From contig CAVPQK010000027.1 of NCBI GenBank assembly GCA_963707465.1, positions 310,001 to 374,000 on the forward strand: DNA of 64,000 nt. The letters run 5' to 3'. The translations under genes were made by a program, and so were the position numbers. Positions 9,227 to 17,509 of this stretch are shown here, piece after piece. Every line of letters starts with the position of its first letter. Position 1 is the first letter of the stretch. The stretch is from Bog-159 sp963707465. GTDB lineage: Bacteria; Acidobacteriota; Terriglobia; Bryobacterales; Bryobacteraceae. The notes beneath the pieces are model-generated. The model was not told the DNA's origin. It saw only the letters and a program-made list of their open reading frames with translations, and made no database searches.

Positions 9227-10180
9227 ATGCGGGTACGCATTCTCTATCACGACCATTGCTTCGACGGCGCCGCCTCCGCCGCATATTTCACTCGTTTCAT
9301 GCAGGGTGTTTTCTACCCTGACGCGGAATATGTCTACACCGGGATGGCCCACAAGGCATCCCAATTGTTTGACGACAGCCTTTTTGACGGCGACGTAAAC
9401 GCCATCGTGGATTTCAAGTACTCGAGCGATCCCCGCCTGACCTGGTGGTTCGACCACCATCAGAGCGCCTTCCTCACCCCGGAGGACGCCGAGAACTACC
9501 GCCAGGACCACAGCGGCCGCAAACTCTACGATCCCTCGTACAAATCCTGTACATCGTACATCTGCGCCACCGCCAGGCAACGCTTCAATTTCGCCCCCGC
9601 GGATCTGAATCACCTCGTCGAGTGGGCCAACATCATCGATGGCGCGCAATATCCCGACGCCAAGACCGCCGTGGAGCTGGGCGCGCCGGCCATGAAGCTG
9701 ACCCTGGTGATCGAGGGCGCCAAAGGCTCCGCGGTCATCCAAAAAGTCATCGGCTGGATGCAGCACCGCACCCTGGACTCGATCGCCGCGGAGCCGGAGA
9801 TCCAGGCGCTGTTCGCGCCCTTGTATAAGCGGCACCTCGATTCGGTGGGCATGATCGGCGGGCGCGCCATCGAGGACGACGGCGTGGTGTTCTTCGATCT
9901 CACCGGCTACGACCTGGAAGGCTACAACAAATTCATCCCGTATTACCTGTTCCCGAATTGCACGTATACGGTTTCGGTGAGCCCCTCCAGCTTCCGCACC
10001 AAGATATCGGTGGGATCGAACCCTTGGGCGCCGGATGAGCCCAAGCACAATCTGGCCAGCATTTGCGAGCGTTATGGGGGCGGCGGCCACGCACGCGTGG
10101 GCGCCATCAGCTTCGAACCCGGCGCGCTGGAGAAGGCCCGCGCCGTGGCCGCGGAGATCGTGGCCGAGTTGAAGGAGTAG
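9227..10180 (+). CDS. DHH/DHHA1 family phosphoesterase
   Basis: A 317-residue protein of the DHH phosphoesterase superfamily, which hydrolyses phosphodiester bonds in nano-RNA or cyclic dinucleotides using Mn2+. Visible motifs are HDHCFDGAASA (8-18, variant of the first DxDG metal motif), AIVDFKYSS (59-67), the signature FDHHQS (75-80), and a C-terminal DHHA1 glycine motif GGGGHARVGAISF (284-296). It may be a divergent NrnA-like nuclease or a family restricted to Acidobacteria. It is an isolated gene with a weak ribosome-binding region. Confidence 0.82.
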   Translation: MRVRILYHDHCFDGAASAAYFTRFMQGVFYPDAEYVYTGMAHKASQLFDDSLFDGDVNAIVDFKYSSDPRLTWWFDHHQSAFLTPEDAENYRQDHSGRKLYDPSYKSCTSYICATARQRFNFAPADLNHLVEWANIIDGAQYPDAKTAVELGAPAMKLTLVIEGAKGSAVIQKVIGWMQHRTLDSIAAEPEIQALFAPLYKRHLDSVGMIGGRAIEDDGVVFFDLTGYDLEGYNKFIPYYLFPNCTYTVSVSPSSFRTKISVGSNPWAPDEPKHNLASICERYGGGGHARVGAISFEPGALEKARAVAAEIVAELKE

Positions 10181-10204
10181 GGCAGGCTTGTCGTGTGCCG
10201 GCTG

Positions 10205-10672
10205 CTACGGCCTGTCACTTTCCGCAGCCTTCTGAATGGCGCTCACGTCCGCCAGATCCTGCGGCCGGCCCGAGGCAAGCTTGGCGGCGATCAGATCGTC
10301 CCTGGAAATAAAGAACGCTTTGAAGCCTGTCGCTGCGTCAAGCACCCCCTCAACCCGGCGTTCCCACGCAACCTCAAAATCGACGCCTGGAAGGTCGGGT
10401 AGAATATCGAAGCCGTGCGGATCGCGTCCAAAACGAAAGAAGCTGTCGCGGTCCGCGAATTCCTCGGGGCGAATTCCTTCCAGCGCGGCGCCGAACTCGG
10501 CAAGCGCCGCGTAGGTCGCTTGCGCGTTCGCCCGGTCTGCTTTTATGAATAGATCGATGTCCCTGGTGAAACGCGGCTGCGCGTGAAAGATGACGGCATA
10601 GCCGCCGACAATCAGGTATCTAACGCCATGGGCATGGAAGGCGGACAAAAGGTCTTTGTAGTCTTGGTACAT
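10205..10672 (-). CDS. Nucleotidyltransferase-fold protein (DUF6036-like)
   Basis: A 155-residue minimal nucleotidyltransferase. The GG motif (RYLIVGGYAVIFH) is followed by the two-aspartate motif FTRDIDLFIKAD, then the C-terminal block FISRDDLIAAKLASGRPQDL typical of AbiEii/DUF6036 proteins. It probably transfers a nucleotide to a partner, as in MNT-type antitoxins. Its first 53 bases overlap the end of the small gene at 10620-10826 in another frame, so the two are translated together and probably act as a pair. Confidence 0.82.
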   Translation of the reverse strand: MYQDYKDLLSAFHAHGVRYLIVGGYAVIFHAQPRFTRDIDLFIKADRANAQATYAALAEFGAALEGIRPEEFADRDSFFRFGRDPHGFDILPDLPGVDFEVAWERRVEGVLDAATGFKAFFISRDDLIAAKLASGRPQDLADVSAIQKAAESDRP

Positions 10673-10826
10673 CCGGCTCCATTTCCCAGCCCTTGAGTTC
10701 GTAGGCGGTCTTGATCATTTCCTCGACGGCGTCCATCCGTTCATGCACGGGCCGGCTCTGCCAGTACCGGTATTCGTCGGCTTTCATTTCATCGAAGCTG
10801 GCGTATTTGCGGATGGTCCTGTCCAT
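10620..10826 (-). CDS. Small conserved protein paired with the nucleotidyltransferase
   Basis: A 68-residue protein beginning MDRTIRKYASFDEMKADEYR and ending RLQRPFVRL with a basic tail. It contains the block YWQSRPVHERMDAVEEMIKTAY. Short proteins with a WQSRP-x-HERMDAV block commonly precede a DUF6036-type nucleotidyltransferase in bacterial genomes. The function is unknown, probably one half of a toxin-antitoxin-like pair. The out-of-frame 53-base overlap with the downstream gene supports translational coupling. Confidence 0.78.
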   Translation of the reverse strand: MDRTIRKYASFDEMKADEYRYWQSRPVHERMDAVEEMIKTAYELKGWEMEPDVPRLQRPFVRLPCPWR

Positions 10827-10882
10827 GCGGCCCCGGCCCCTTCTCTTAGGATACCGTTCGCGCCGTTGCTCCGGAGCCGGCG

Positions 10883-11785
10883 CTACAGGTATTTCAAGCT
10901 CGCCTCGATAAGCTTCCGGGTGCCCTCGTAGGGATCGCCCTCGCCTTCAAACTCCATGGAAAAATAGCCGTGATATCCGGCAGCCTTGGCGATCGCGAAG
11001 GTTTTCGCCAGGCTCACGCGAAAAACTTTGCCGTTGTCGACTTCGGCGTCCTTCACGTGCGCGATATTGTACGCGCGGCGGAACATGGCGTCGACGGCTT
11101 TGTAATTGAACTCTTCATCGCCGGTCGTCATGGAGTTGCCAAAATCCGGCAGCCCGCGCAGCCACGGGCTTGCCACGGCGTCGAGCACCTTCACCAGGAA
11201 GAAGGCGTCCTCGCTGGCCAGGTCGTCGTTCTCCAGGTTGATCATGACGTTCTTCGCCGCGCCGTACTCGGCGACCTGCTTCAGGCTCTCCGACGCGCGG
11301 CCCACATCCGGCGCGGCGCCCCGGACTCCCTGGATGTGCACGCGAATGCTGGGCGAACCAACAGCCACGGCCGCATCCACCCATTTCCCGCTGCCGGCGA
11401 TGGCTTTGTCGCGCGCGGCCGGATCGGGATCGTACAGGCTGGCGCCCACGTTGCAAGGAATATTGACGATGAGCGAATGCGCCCGCTGCACGGCGCGCCG
11501 CAACTCGTCGAGGTACGCGGGCTCCGTGGACGGAAAATGCGCGCTGAGCGGCTCGATATTGTGGAGGCCGAACTTCTCCGCCACCATGGCCGCAAAATCG
11601 GTGAGCTTGAGACCGGCGTGGCCGGGCTTGTCCATGAAATTGCGGAAAGGGTAGGAGGCCACCGCCAACCGTCCGCGCGGCGCCGTCGGAAAGTGGATGT
11701 CGGGCGCGCCGGCGGGTCTCGCTGGACGCCAGGCGGCGAGGGCAGCGGAAATCCCGATGAAGGCACGGCGGGTAATGGCGGGCAT
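10883..11785 (-). CDS. Tat-exported sugar phosphate isomerase/epimerase-like protein
   Basis: A 300-residue TIM-barrel protein of the xylose-isomerase-like (AP endonuclease 2) superfamily. It starts with a Tat-type signal (TRRAFIGISAALA), then LAVASYPFRNFMDKPGH. Metal-site candidates include the E in HNIEPLSAHFP, VMINLENDD, LPDFGNSM, AHVKDAEVD and the final FSMEFEGEGDPYEG. Such secreted isomerases are abundant in Solibacteres and Planctomycetes and probably rearrange unusual sugars in the periplasm. It stands alone, so the substrate cannot be inferred. Confidence 0.85.
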   Translation of the reverse strand: MPAITRRAFIGISAALAAWRPARPAGAPDIHFPTAPRGRLAVASYPFRNFMDKPGHAGLKLTDFAAMVAEKFGLHNIEPLSAHFPSTEPAYLDELRRAVQRAHSLIVNIPCNVGASLYDPDPAARDKAIAGSGKWVDAAVAVGSPSIRVHIQGVRGAAPDVGRASESLKQVAEYGAAKNVMINLENDDLASEDAFFLVKVLDAVASPWLRGLPDFGNSMTTGDEEFNYKAVDAMFRRAYNIAHVKDAEVDNGKVFRVSLAKTFAIAKAAGYHGYFSMEFEGEGDPYEGTRKLIEASLKYL

Positions 11786-11838
11786 GGCAGCCTTCAGAAT
11801 AGCGCGCCGCCGCGGCGCGCGCGGACATCAGAATTGTT

Positions 11839-11880
11839 GGCGGCCTGAGAGGCCGCCGCAGGCTGAGAGCCTGCCCCACA
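11839..11880. repeat. Dispersed double-hairpin repeat, full-length copy
   Basis: Two adjacent perfect 7-bp hairpins: GGCGGCC/GGCCGCC with loop TGAGA, and GCAGGCT/AGCCTGC with loop GAG, followed by CCCCACA. On the minus strand it begins TGTGGGGCAGGCTCTCAG. Other copies or fragments are at 21050, 31462, 55355, 58652 and 63624. Confidence 0.75.
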
Positions 11881-11931
11881 AAAAATGGCCGATTGCCCTC
11901 CCGGCATGTGAATTGCACCGCTGGAGTAGCC

Positions 11932-12640
11932 ATGTTAGCTCTAGCCGCGCTGGCCTTAACCCTCCCCCTGCATTTTGAACAAAATCGGGGCCAAGCCGAA
12001 CCCCAGGCTCGTTACGTGGCTGTGGCGCCCCGCTACACTCTCGCCCTTTCCGACACAGCCATCGCCATGCAATTCCCGCGCGGCGGAACGCTGCGCATGA
12101 ACATACCGCGCACCGTGCCTGAAGCCGTCGATCCCCTGCCCGGCAGGACCAATTACCATCTCTCCGCCGATCCGGCCTTGTGGCGCACAGGCGTTGCCAA
12201 CTATGCGCGCATCCGCTACCGGTCCGTATTCCGCGGCGTGGACATGCTGGTCTACGGAAACCAGCAGGAGATCGAGTACGACTGGATCGTCGCGCCGGGA
12301 GCCGATCCATCGGCCATCCGGTTCTCGTTCACCGGCGCCTCGCGCGTTGCGCATCGATGCCAATGGCGACCTGGTCCTGGATGGCGCGGGCCGCGAGCTA
12401 CGGCATCGGAAGCCTTATATCTATCAGGTCGCGGACGGACACCACCGCGAGATCCAAGGCGGATTTGTGCTAGCGCCCGATGGGCAGGTGCGCTTCCGCG
12501 TAGGCGCTTATGACAAACGCCGCCCGCTGGTGATCGATCCGCAGTTGGTTTATTCCACTGGTTTCGGGGGCACCGAATCCCCATTTATCCCCGCTGGGAA
12601 TGCCAGTGTGAGCGACATCGTGACGCTGCCCGTCCAGTGA
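11932..12640 (+). pseudogene. Relic of a DUF7948/SBBP-type secreted protein
   Basis: The first part (ATG 11932 to about 12345) reads LPLHFEQNRGQAEPQARYVA and on through YRSVFRGVDMLVYGNQQEIEY to IRFSFTGAS, the N-terminal domain that precedes SBBP beta-propeller repeats. It then loses frame. The next frame continues LRIDANGDLVLDGAGREL, KPYIYQ and DKRRPLVIDPQLVYSTGFGG, and stops at 12640 after SPFIPAGNASVSDIVTLPVQ. The propeller repeats that normally follow LVYST are absent, so there is both a frameshift near 12346 and a large internal deletion joining the N-terminal domain to a C-terminal stub. Confidence 0.75.
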
Positions 12641-12657
12641 TTTGCGATACTGGCGAT

Positions 12658-13176
12658 ATGCCACCCATCGCCGCACCCGACCCCTCCGAATACGCCCCGT
12701 ATTATGGCCGCTACATTACACTGGTCGCGGGCCACGACGTGGTGGCCGCGCTCGAAGATCAGCCCCGCGAAACGCTGGCGCTACTCTCCGCCCTGAGCGA
12801 GGCGCAGGGCGATTACCGTTATGCCCCGGACAAGTGGAGCATCAAGGAAATATTGGGGCACGTCATCGACGCCGAGCGGGTCTTCTCGTACCGCGCGCTG
12901 CGCTTCGCGCGCAACGACCGCACGCCGCTCGCCTCCTTCGAACAGGACGATTACGTCCGCGCGGGCAACTTCGCGGATTGCCGCCTGGCGGACCTCACCG
13001 AAGAATTCGTAAGCGTCCGCCGCGCCAGCCTGTGGCTCTTCCGCCAGTTGAACGCGGAAGCCTGGATGCGGCGCGGCATCGCTAGCGGCAACGAAGTCTC
13101 GGTGCGCGCCGTCGCGTATATCGTCGCCGGCCACGAATTGCATCATCGCCGCGTGTTGCAGGAGAAGTACCTATGA
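12658..13176 (+). CDS. DinB-family four-helix protein
   Basis: A 172-residue DinB/YfiT-like protein: YAPYYGRYITLV, then YAPDKWSIKEILGHVIDAER with the first metal His in the GHVIDAER block. The C-terminal VAGHELHHRRVLQEKYL carries the other histidines. Members bind a divalent metal and often act as thiol-dependent transferases or hydrolases; the substrate here is unknown. The start is placed at ATG 12658, which matches the family N-terminus. Its stop codon overlaps the start of the next gene by four bases (ATGA), so both are translationally coupled. Confidence 0.87.
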   Translation: MPPIAAPDPSEYAPYYGRYITLVAGHDVVAALEDQPRETLALLSALSEAQGDYRYAPDKWSIKEILGHVIDAERVFSYRALRFARNDRTPLASFEQDDYVRAGNFADCRLADLTEEFVSVRRASLWLFRQLNAEAWMRRGIASGNEVSVRAVAYIVAGHELHHRRVLQEKYL

Positions 13177-14510
13177 TGAACTTTCCTTGGGTCGGTATCG
13201 CCCTGATGTCCACCATCTGCCTCCACGCCGCCGATATCGCCGAAATCCGCTCCATCATGGCCAGCCGGGTGGAAAGCGGCAGGGCTGTAGGCATCGTGAC
13301 CGGTGTCATCGACGCCAAAGGCCGCCAGGTCGTCGCGAGCGGCAGAGTGTCGCTCGACAACGCGCAACAGCCCGACGGCGACACCGTGTACGAGATCGGC
13401 TCGATCACGAAGGTCTTCACCTCGCTGATCCTGGCCGACATGATCGAGAAGGGCGAGGTGAAACCGGACGATCCGGTGGCGAAGTTCCTTCCCGCCACGG
13501 TGAAAGTGCCCAGCCGAAACGGACGCCAGATCACGCTGCTGGATCTCTCGATGCAGGTCTCGGGGCTGCCGCGCCTGCCGTCTAACCTGAAGCCCGCCGA
13601 TCCTGCCAACCCCTACGTCGATTACGATGCCGCGAAGCTGTACGACTTCCTTTCGAGTTACACTCTCACCCGCGATCCGGGCGAGAAATATGAGTATTCC
13701 AACCTGGCGGTCGGCCTGTTGGGCCATGCGTTGGCTCTGAAAGCGAGCCTGAGCTACGAAGAGCTCTTGCGGCGGCGGATCTTCGATCCGTTGGGAATGA
13801 ACAGCACTTCCATCACGCTTTCAGAGACGCAGAAGAGACACCTCGCGCCGGGACATGGCGCGTCGCTGAAGCCTGTCAAGAACTGGGATTTCGCGGTGCT
13901 GGCCGGCTGCGGCGCGATTCGCTCCACGGCGAACGATATGCTGAAGTTCCTGGCGGCCAACCTGGAACTGACCGATACGCCGCTCAAATCCGCCATGCGC
14001 CGCATGCGATCGGTGACGAAGGAAACCGGCACGGCGGATCTGCAAATCGGCATGGCGTGGCACGTCCTCACCAAGTTCGATACGCAGATCTGGTGGCACA
14101 ACGGTGGCACGGCGGGCTACCGCTCGTTCGTGGGCTTCAATCCGGCGAAGAAGGAAGGCGTGGTGATACTGTGCAACACCTTCACGGACAACGACGACCT
14201 GGGCCGGCACATCCTCGACAGCCGCTATCCGGCCGCCGCCGTGCGCGCGGCTAAAGAGGTGTCGGTGGATCCTGGCGTGCTGGAATCGTACGTCGGCACA
14301 TATGAGATGACGCCGGCTTTCAAGATCGCGGTGACGCGCGAAGGGTCGCAGCTGTTCGTGCAGGCCACCGGCCAGCCGCGCTTCGAGATATTCGCGGAAT
14401 CGGAATCGGAATTCTTCCTCAAAGTCGTGGATGCGCGGATCACATTCCTGAAGGACGGTCTGATTCTCCACCAAAACGGCATGGATCAGAAAGCGAAGAA
14501 GGTAAAGTAG
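13173..14510 (+). CDS. Secreted serine hydrolase, class C beta-lactamase family
   Basis: A 445-residue protein with a short signal peptide and the penicillin-binding/class C beta-lactamase fold. It has the catalytic SITK at 77-80 (S-x-x-K), YSN at 175-177 and HNGG at 309-312 in place of KTG. The usual LLTHTSGLP block appears as LLDLSMQVSGLP. After the hydrolase domain, from about 375, is a lipocalin-like C-terminal domain (YVGTYEMTP onward) common in this family. Such proteins cleave peptides or esters and are rarely true beta-lactamases. It is coupled to the DinB gene by ATGA. Confidence 0.9.
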   Translation: MMNFPWVGIALMSTICLHAADIAEIRSIMASRVESGRAVGIVTGVIDAKGRQVVASGRVSLDNAQQPDGDTVYEIGSITKVFTSLILADMIEKGEVKPDDPVAKFLPATVKVPSRNGRQITLLDLSMQVSGLPRLPSNLKPADPANPYVDYDAAKLYDFLSSYTLTRDPGEKYEYSNLAVGLLGHALALKASLSYEELLRRRIFDPLGMNSTSITLSETQKRHLAPGHGASLKPVKNWDFAVLAGCGAIRSTANDMLKFLAANLELTDTPLKSAMRRMRSVTKETGTADLQIGMAWHVLTKFDTQIWWHNGGTAGYRSFVGFNPAKKEGVVILCNTFTDNDDLGRHILDSRYPAAAVRAAKEVSVDPGVLESYVGTYEMTPAFKIAVTREGSQLFVQATGQPRFEIFAESESEFFLKVVDARITFLKDGLILHQNGMDQKAKKVK

Positions 14511-14514
14511 CCTG

Positions 14515-16404
14515 TTACCCCTGCTTCTCCGTCACCCGCCAATATACGCCGTACCGCTGATCGATAATCCGGCTGAACGGCATCATCGTTACATCGCGGC
14601 TCTGTCCTTTCGTCCGGAAGGTGAGCGCCGCCTTGGGAGCCGGCTCGATCCACGATCGGGGATCCTTCGACTCCGCCACGAACTCCGGCGCTGCCGCGGG
14701 TTCGGGCATCTCCGGCGGGTTATCGCCGCCGGTGCGCATCGCCTCGGTCAATCCCGCCCGGCCCAGATCCCCCGCCAGCACCAGCGGGCCGTACATGACC
14801 GCCTGCAGCGTGCTGTCGTCGGGCATCGGCTGCACGTGCAAATCCATCGGGAGAGTAGCGCGCAGATCGTCGGCGTTCGCCCACGTGCGATCCACCACCA
14901 GATATCCGCCCGCGCGCGTCGCGTTTGCCGGTTTCCCATTCAGCGTCACGGTCATCTTGCCGTCCGTCCAATAAGGCTCGCGAATGCGCACGGCTAATGG
15001 CGTGGGCTTGGCGCTCAAGATGCGCAAACGTGTTTCGTGGCGGTTGGTGAGACTCGCGTCCTGCTGGACGCGGATGCCCTTCTCCTCCCAATCCATTTCC
15101 GAGGACACGAACAGGTTCACATACAATCCGTTTTCGTCGTGGAAATAGATGCTGTCGGCCAGCTTTGAGAACGATTCGACGCCCGTGCCGGTGCAGCACC
15201 AGAACGATCCACGCGGGCTGGCAAACACCTTCCAATACCCGGTAGCCAGCGGCACATAGTACATGGTCAATCCGTTTTTCGGATTCATGGTGCCCACGAT
15301 GCCATTCAACATCGCGCGTTCGTAATAGTCGAAATAGCGCGCCTCGGGCGACCAGGAAAACAGGTGGCGCGTCAGCTTCAGCATGTTGTAGGTGCAGCAA
15401 CACTCCTCGGTCGAGTAGCCGAGTTCTCCGGCCAGCTTGTCGGGGTCCGAGCGCCAGTGCTCGTCGTTGCTGGTGCCGCCGGTCGCATACGCGCGGTGCT
15501 GGGTCACTTGCGTCCAGAAAAATTCCGCGATCCGCCGGTAGCGCGCGTCGCCCGTCAATTCGTAGCGCCGGGCCGCGCCGATGATCTTGGGGATCTGTGT
15601 GTTCACGTGCAGGCCCTTCAATTCGTCGCGCCCATCGGCCAGCGGAGCGAAGATCCGCTCGTCGTCGAAGCGGTGCGCGGCGGCGGCGTAGTCCTTCACG
15701 CCGGTGGCCGCGTACAGGTTGTAGAGCACTTCGTTCATGCCCCCGAATTCCACCCTCAGTATGCGCGCCATGTCTTCGTCGCTTATAGAATCGGTCCACC
15801 GTTTCGTCCACCCAGCCATGCCGCGCACGACGTCGAGCGCCTGCTCGTTCCCCGCTAACACGTACATGTCGAGCAGGCCCGCCATGATTTTGTGCAACGT
15901 GTACCACGGCGCCCAAACCTTCTGGCCGGCCTTCAGGCGATCGAAGAACGACGGTGGAAATGCGCTCAGGTAGCCGTTGCCGCTTGCCGCGCTGTTGGCC
16001 TTCTGGCACTTCGCCAGCTCCGCCACCACCAGGTTCCCTTTGCCGCGCAGCTCCGCGTCGCCCGCGGAAGCCGACATCAGCGCGCAGGCCGACAGAAAAT
16101 GGCCGGTGAAGTGGCCGCGCAATTCCACGGTGGGCTTCTCCCAGCCTCCGAGCGGCTCGGCCGAGGAGGCCAGGCCCGCGTTCAGCCGGAAGGTGTGCAA
16201 CAACCGGTCGGTTTCGAGGCTCTGCAGGAAGTCCCGGTTGTGTTCGATCAGCGCCAGAAGCGCGCCGTCGGTCAGGCGGACGCTGTCCACATCGAATGGT
16301 TGGGCTTGCGCTGGCGCGGAGTCCTTTACCAAAGCAGGTCCGGCCGCGGCGGCCAAGGGGGCCGCGGCGGAGGCGGCGATAAACTGGCGGCGGGTAAGGT
16401 TCAT
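14515..16404 (-). CDS. GH127-family glycoside hydrolase (beta-L-arabinofuranosidase-like)
   Basis: A 629-residue Tat-exported enzyme (LTRRQFIAASAAAPLAAAA) of the GH127/DUF1680 family. These enzymes remove beta-L-arabinofuranose from plant hydroxyproline-rich glycoproteins with a zinc-bound cysteine nucleophile. The metal and catalytic blocks are visible: EECCCTYNMLK at 333-343 and FWCCTGTGVESF at 401-412, where the double cysteine carries the nucleophile. ATG 16404 is chosen over the longer frame because the Tat motif follows directly. It implies use of plant cell-wall material. Confidence 0.9.
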   Translation of the reverse strand: MNLTRRQFIAASAAAPLAAAAGPALVKDSAPAQAQPFDVDSVRLTDGALLALIEHNRDFLQSLETDRLLHTFRLNAGLASSAEPLGGWEKPTVELRGHFTGHFLSACALMSASAGDAELRGKGNLVVAELAKCQKANSAASGNGYLSAFPPSFFDRLKAGQKVWAPWYTLHKIMAGLLDMYVLAGNEQALDVVRGMAGWTKRWTDSISDEDMARILRVEFGGMNEVLYNLYAATGVKDYAAAAHRFDDERIFAPLADGRDELKGLHVNTQIPKIIGAARRYELTGDARYRRIAEFFWTQVTQHRAYATGGTSNDEHWRSDPDKLAGELGYSTEECCCTYNMLKLTRHLFSWSPEARYFDYYERAMLNGIVGTMNPKNGLTMYYVPLATGYWKVFASPRGSFWCCTGTGVESFSKLADSIYFHDENGLYVNLFVSSEMDWEEKGIRVQQDASLTNRHETRLRILSAKPTPLAVRIREPYWTDGKMTVTLNGKPANATRAGGYLVVDRTWANADDLRATLPMDLHVQPMPDDSTLQAVMYGPLVLAGDLGRAGLTEAMRTGGDNPPEMPEPAAAPEFVAESKDPRSWIEPAPKAALTFRTKGQSRDVTMMPFSRIIDQRYGVYWRVTEKQG

Positions 16405-16561
16405 AACGGCACCGCTTCCATTATGCGCCGTTCCGCTACGTATGAAAACAGCTATCGCAGCTTGACAACCGCGCCCGCTCTGTCGCACACTGGATCAGCC
16501 TGGGTGAGCCGGCCAGAAATGCCCGGTCTCAAACTTCAACCCCAAGTCGGAGAGATCAAAA

Positions 16562-17098
16562 ATGCGAAACGTTTTCACTAATACCGTTGCAGTTCTTTGT
16601 TTGGGCCTCAGCCCGCTGTTGGCCGCCAGCAGTGCCAAACTGACGAGCTTCCCGCGTCCCGTCACTTCACACCCGGCCACGCCGAACACAGCGAGCGAAG
16701 GTTTTATTGCCACCGCCGTCCTGGCCGGCGAAACCGACCCTGAGGATATTGTTCCTTGTTTCATTTGCGTGACTGGCGCGGACATTGAAACCATTGGTTT
16801 CGCGCTTCCACTGGCTGCGGTACCTGAGGGCGCCGCGATTACCATCTCAGTTACCGGCGACGATCTTTTCTATGGCGGCGACGCGTCCTTTTCATACAGC
16901 ATCAAAGCGAATCCGAGCGTTGCGCCTGTTTCCACGGGATCGGTTTCCGGTACCGTGTCGCCCAGCATCTGGCTGGCGCAGTTCCCCATCACCGCGCCGG
17001 CAGCCGGGCACTACATCCTGCAGGGCGACATCGCCACTGGGGAAGGCCTGAGCCACCACACCACCGTCACCGCCAGCTTGATCGTCGGCGCGAACTAA
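16562..17098 (+). CDS. Secreted hypothetical protein
   Basis: A 178-residue exported protein with a signal peptide (MRNVFTNTVAVLCLGLSPLLAAS). The rest is Ser/Thr/Gly/Ala-rich with alternating beta-strand character (AAITISVTGDDLFYGGDASF, AGHYILQGDIATGEG), suggesting a small beta-sandwich. Two cysteines close together (CFICVTG) could form a disulfide. A GAGAG sequence lies upstream. No family is recognised. Neighbours on each side point in other directions, so it is probably a single-gene unit. Confidence 0.75.
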   Translation: MRNVFTNTVAVLCLGLSPLLAASSAKLTSFPRPVTSHPATPNTASEGFIATAVLAGETDPEDIVPCFICVTGADIETIGFALPLAAVPEGAAITISVTGDDLFYGGDASFSYSIKANPSVAPVSTGSVSGTVSPSIWLAQFPITAPAAGHYILQGDIATGEGLSHHTTVTASLIVGAN

Positions 17099-17217
17099 CT
17101 TAAGCGGCCCGTGGAGTTCTGCTCTGCTCGCGGCTCAGTAACCGTGCGAAATCAACCCAACGGTTATTGAGCCGCGACCGTCAGGTAGCAGTTTTTGGGA
17201 TAATAATCGGCAGCCCT

Positions 17218-17493
17218 ATGCCTTGCCTCGTTGTGGTTGTCGTACTGGCGTTCCCGCGGTTAGCGCTGTTCTTTCTCTGGTTGCTCACGAACTATCTGCA
17301 GCGCGCCTATCACGGGTTGTTGATCCCCCTGATCGGTTTCTTCTTCCTGCCCCTGACTACCCTGGCCTACGCGTGGATGGTGAACACCCATCGGCCAATG
17401 GAGGGCGTCAACGTAATCATATTGATTATTGCCGTGATCGTCGATCTTGGCGGACTGGGCGGGGGAGAGTACCACCGTCGGGGTCGCGACTAG
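17218..17493 (+). CDS. Small two-helix membrane protein
   Basis: A 91-residue inner-membrane protein with hydrophobic segments at about 3-23, 34-56 and 63-80, ending in a glycine-rich cytoplasmic tail (DLGGLGGGEYHRRGRD). Similar short proteins with LWLLTNYLQR, LTTLAYAWM and DLGG motifs occur in many bacteria without known function. The start is placed at ATG 17218, where the first transmembrane segment begins. It is an isolated gene. Confidence 0.72.
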   Translation: MPCLVVVVVLAFPRLALFFLWLLTNYLQRAYHGLLIPLIGFFFLPLTTLAYAWMVNTHRPMEGVNVIILIIAVIVDLGGLGGGEYHRRGRD

Positions 17494-17509
17494 AGGTTTG
17501 CGTGACGCA

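Noticed and set aside
8793..9398. Long plus-strand ORF over the M14 relic
   Set aside because: Only its first part encodes recognisable M14 sequence; the rest is out of frame and runs over the relic into the next gene.
13173..14510. Beta-lactamase as an antibiotic resistance gene
   Set aside because: The motif set (SITK, YSN, HNGG) and the added lipocalin-like domain fit general serine hydrolases of this family, so no resistance role is claimed.
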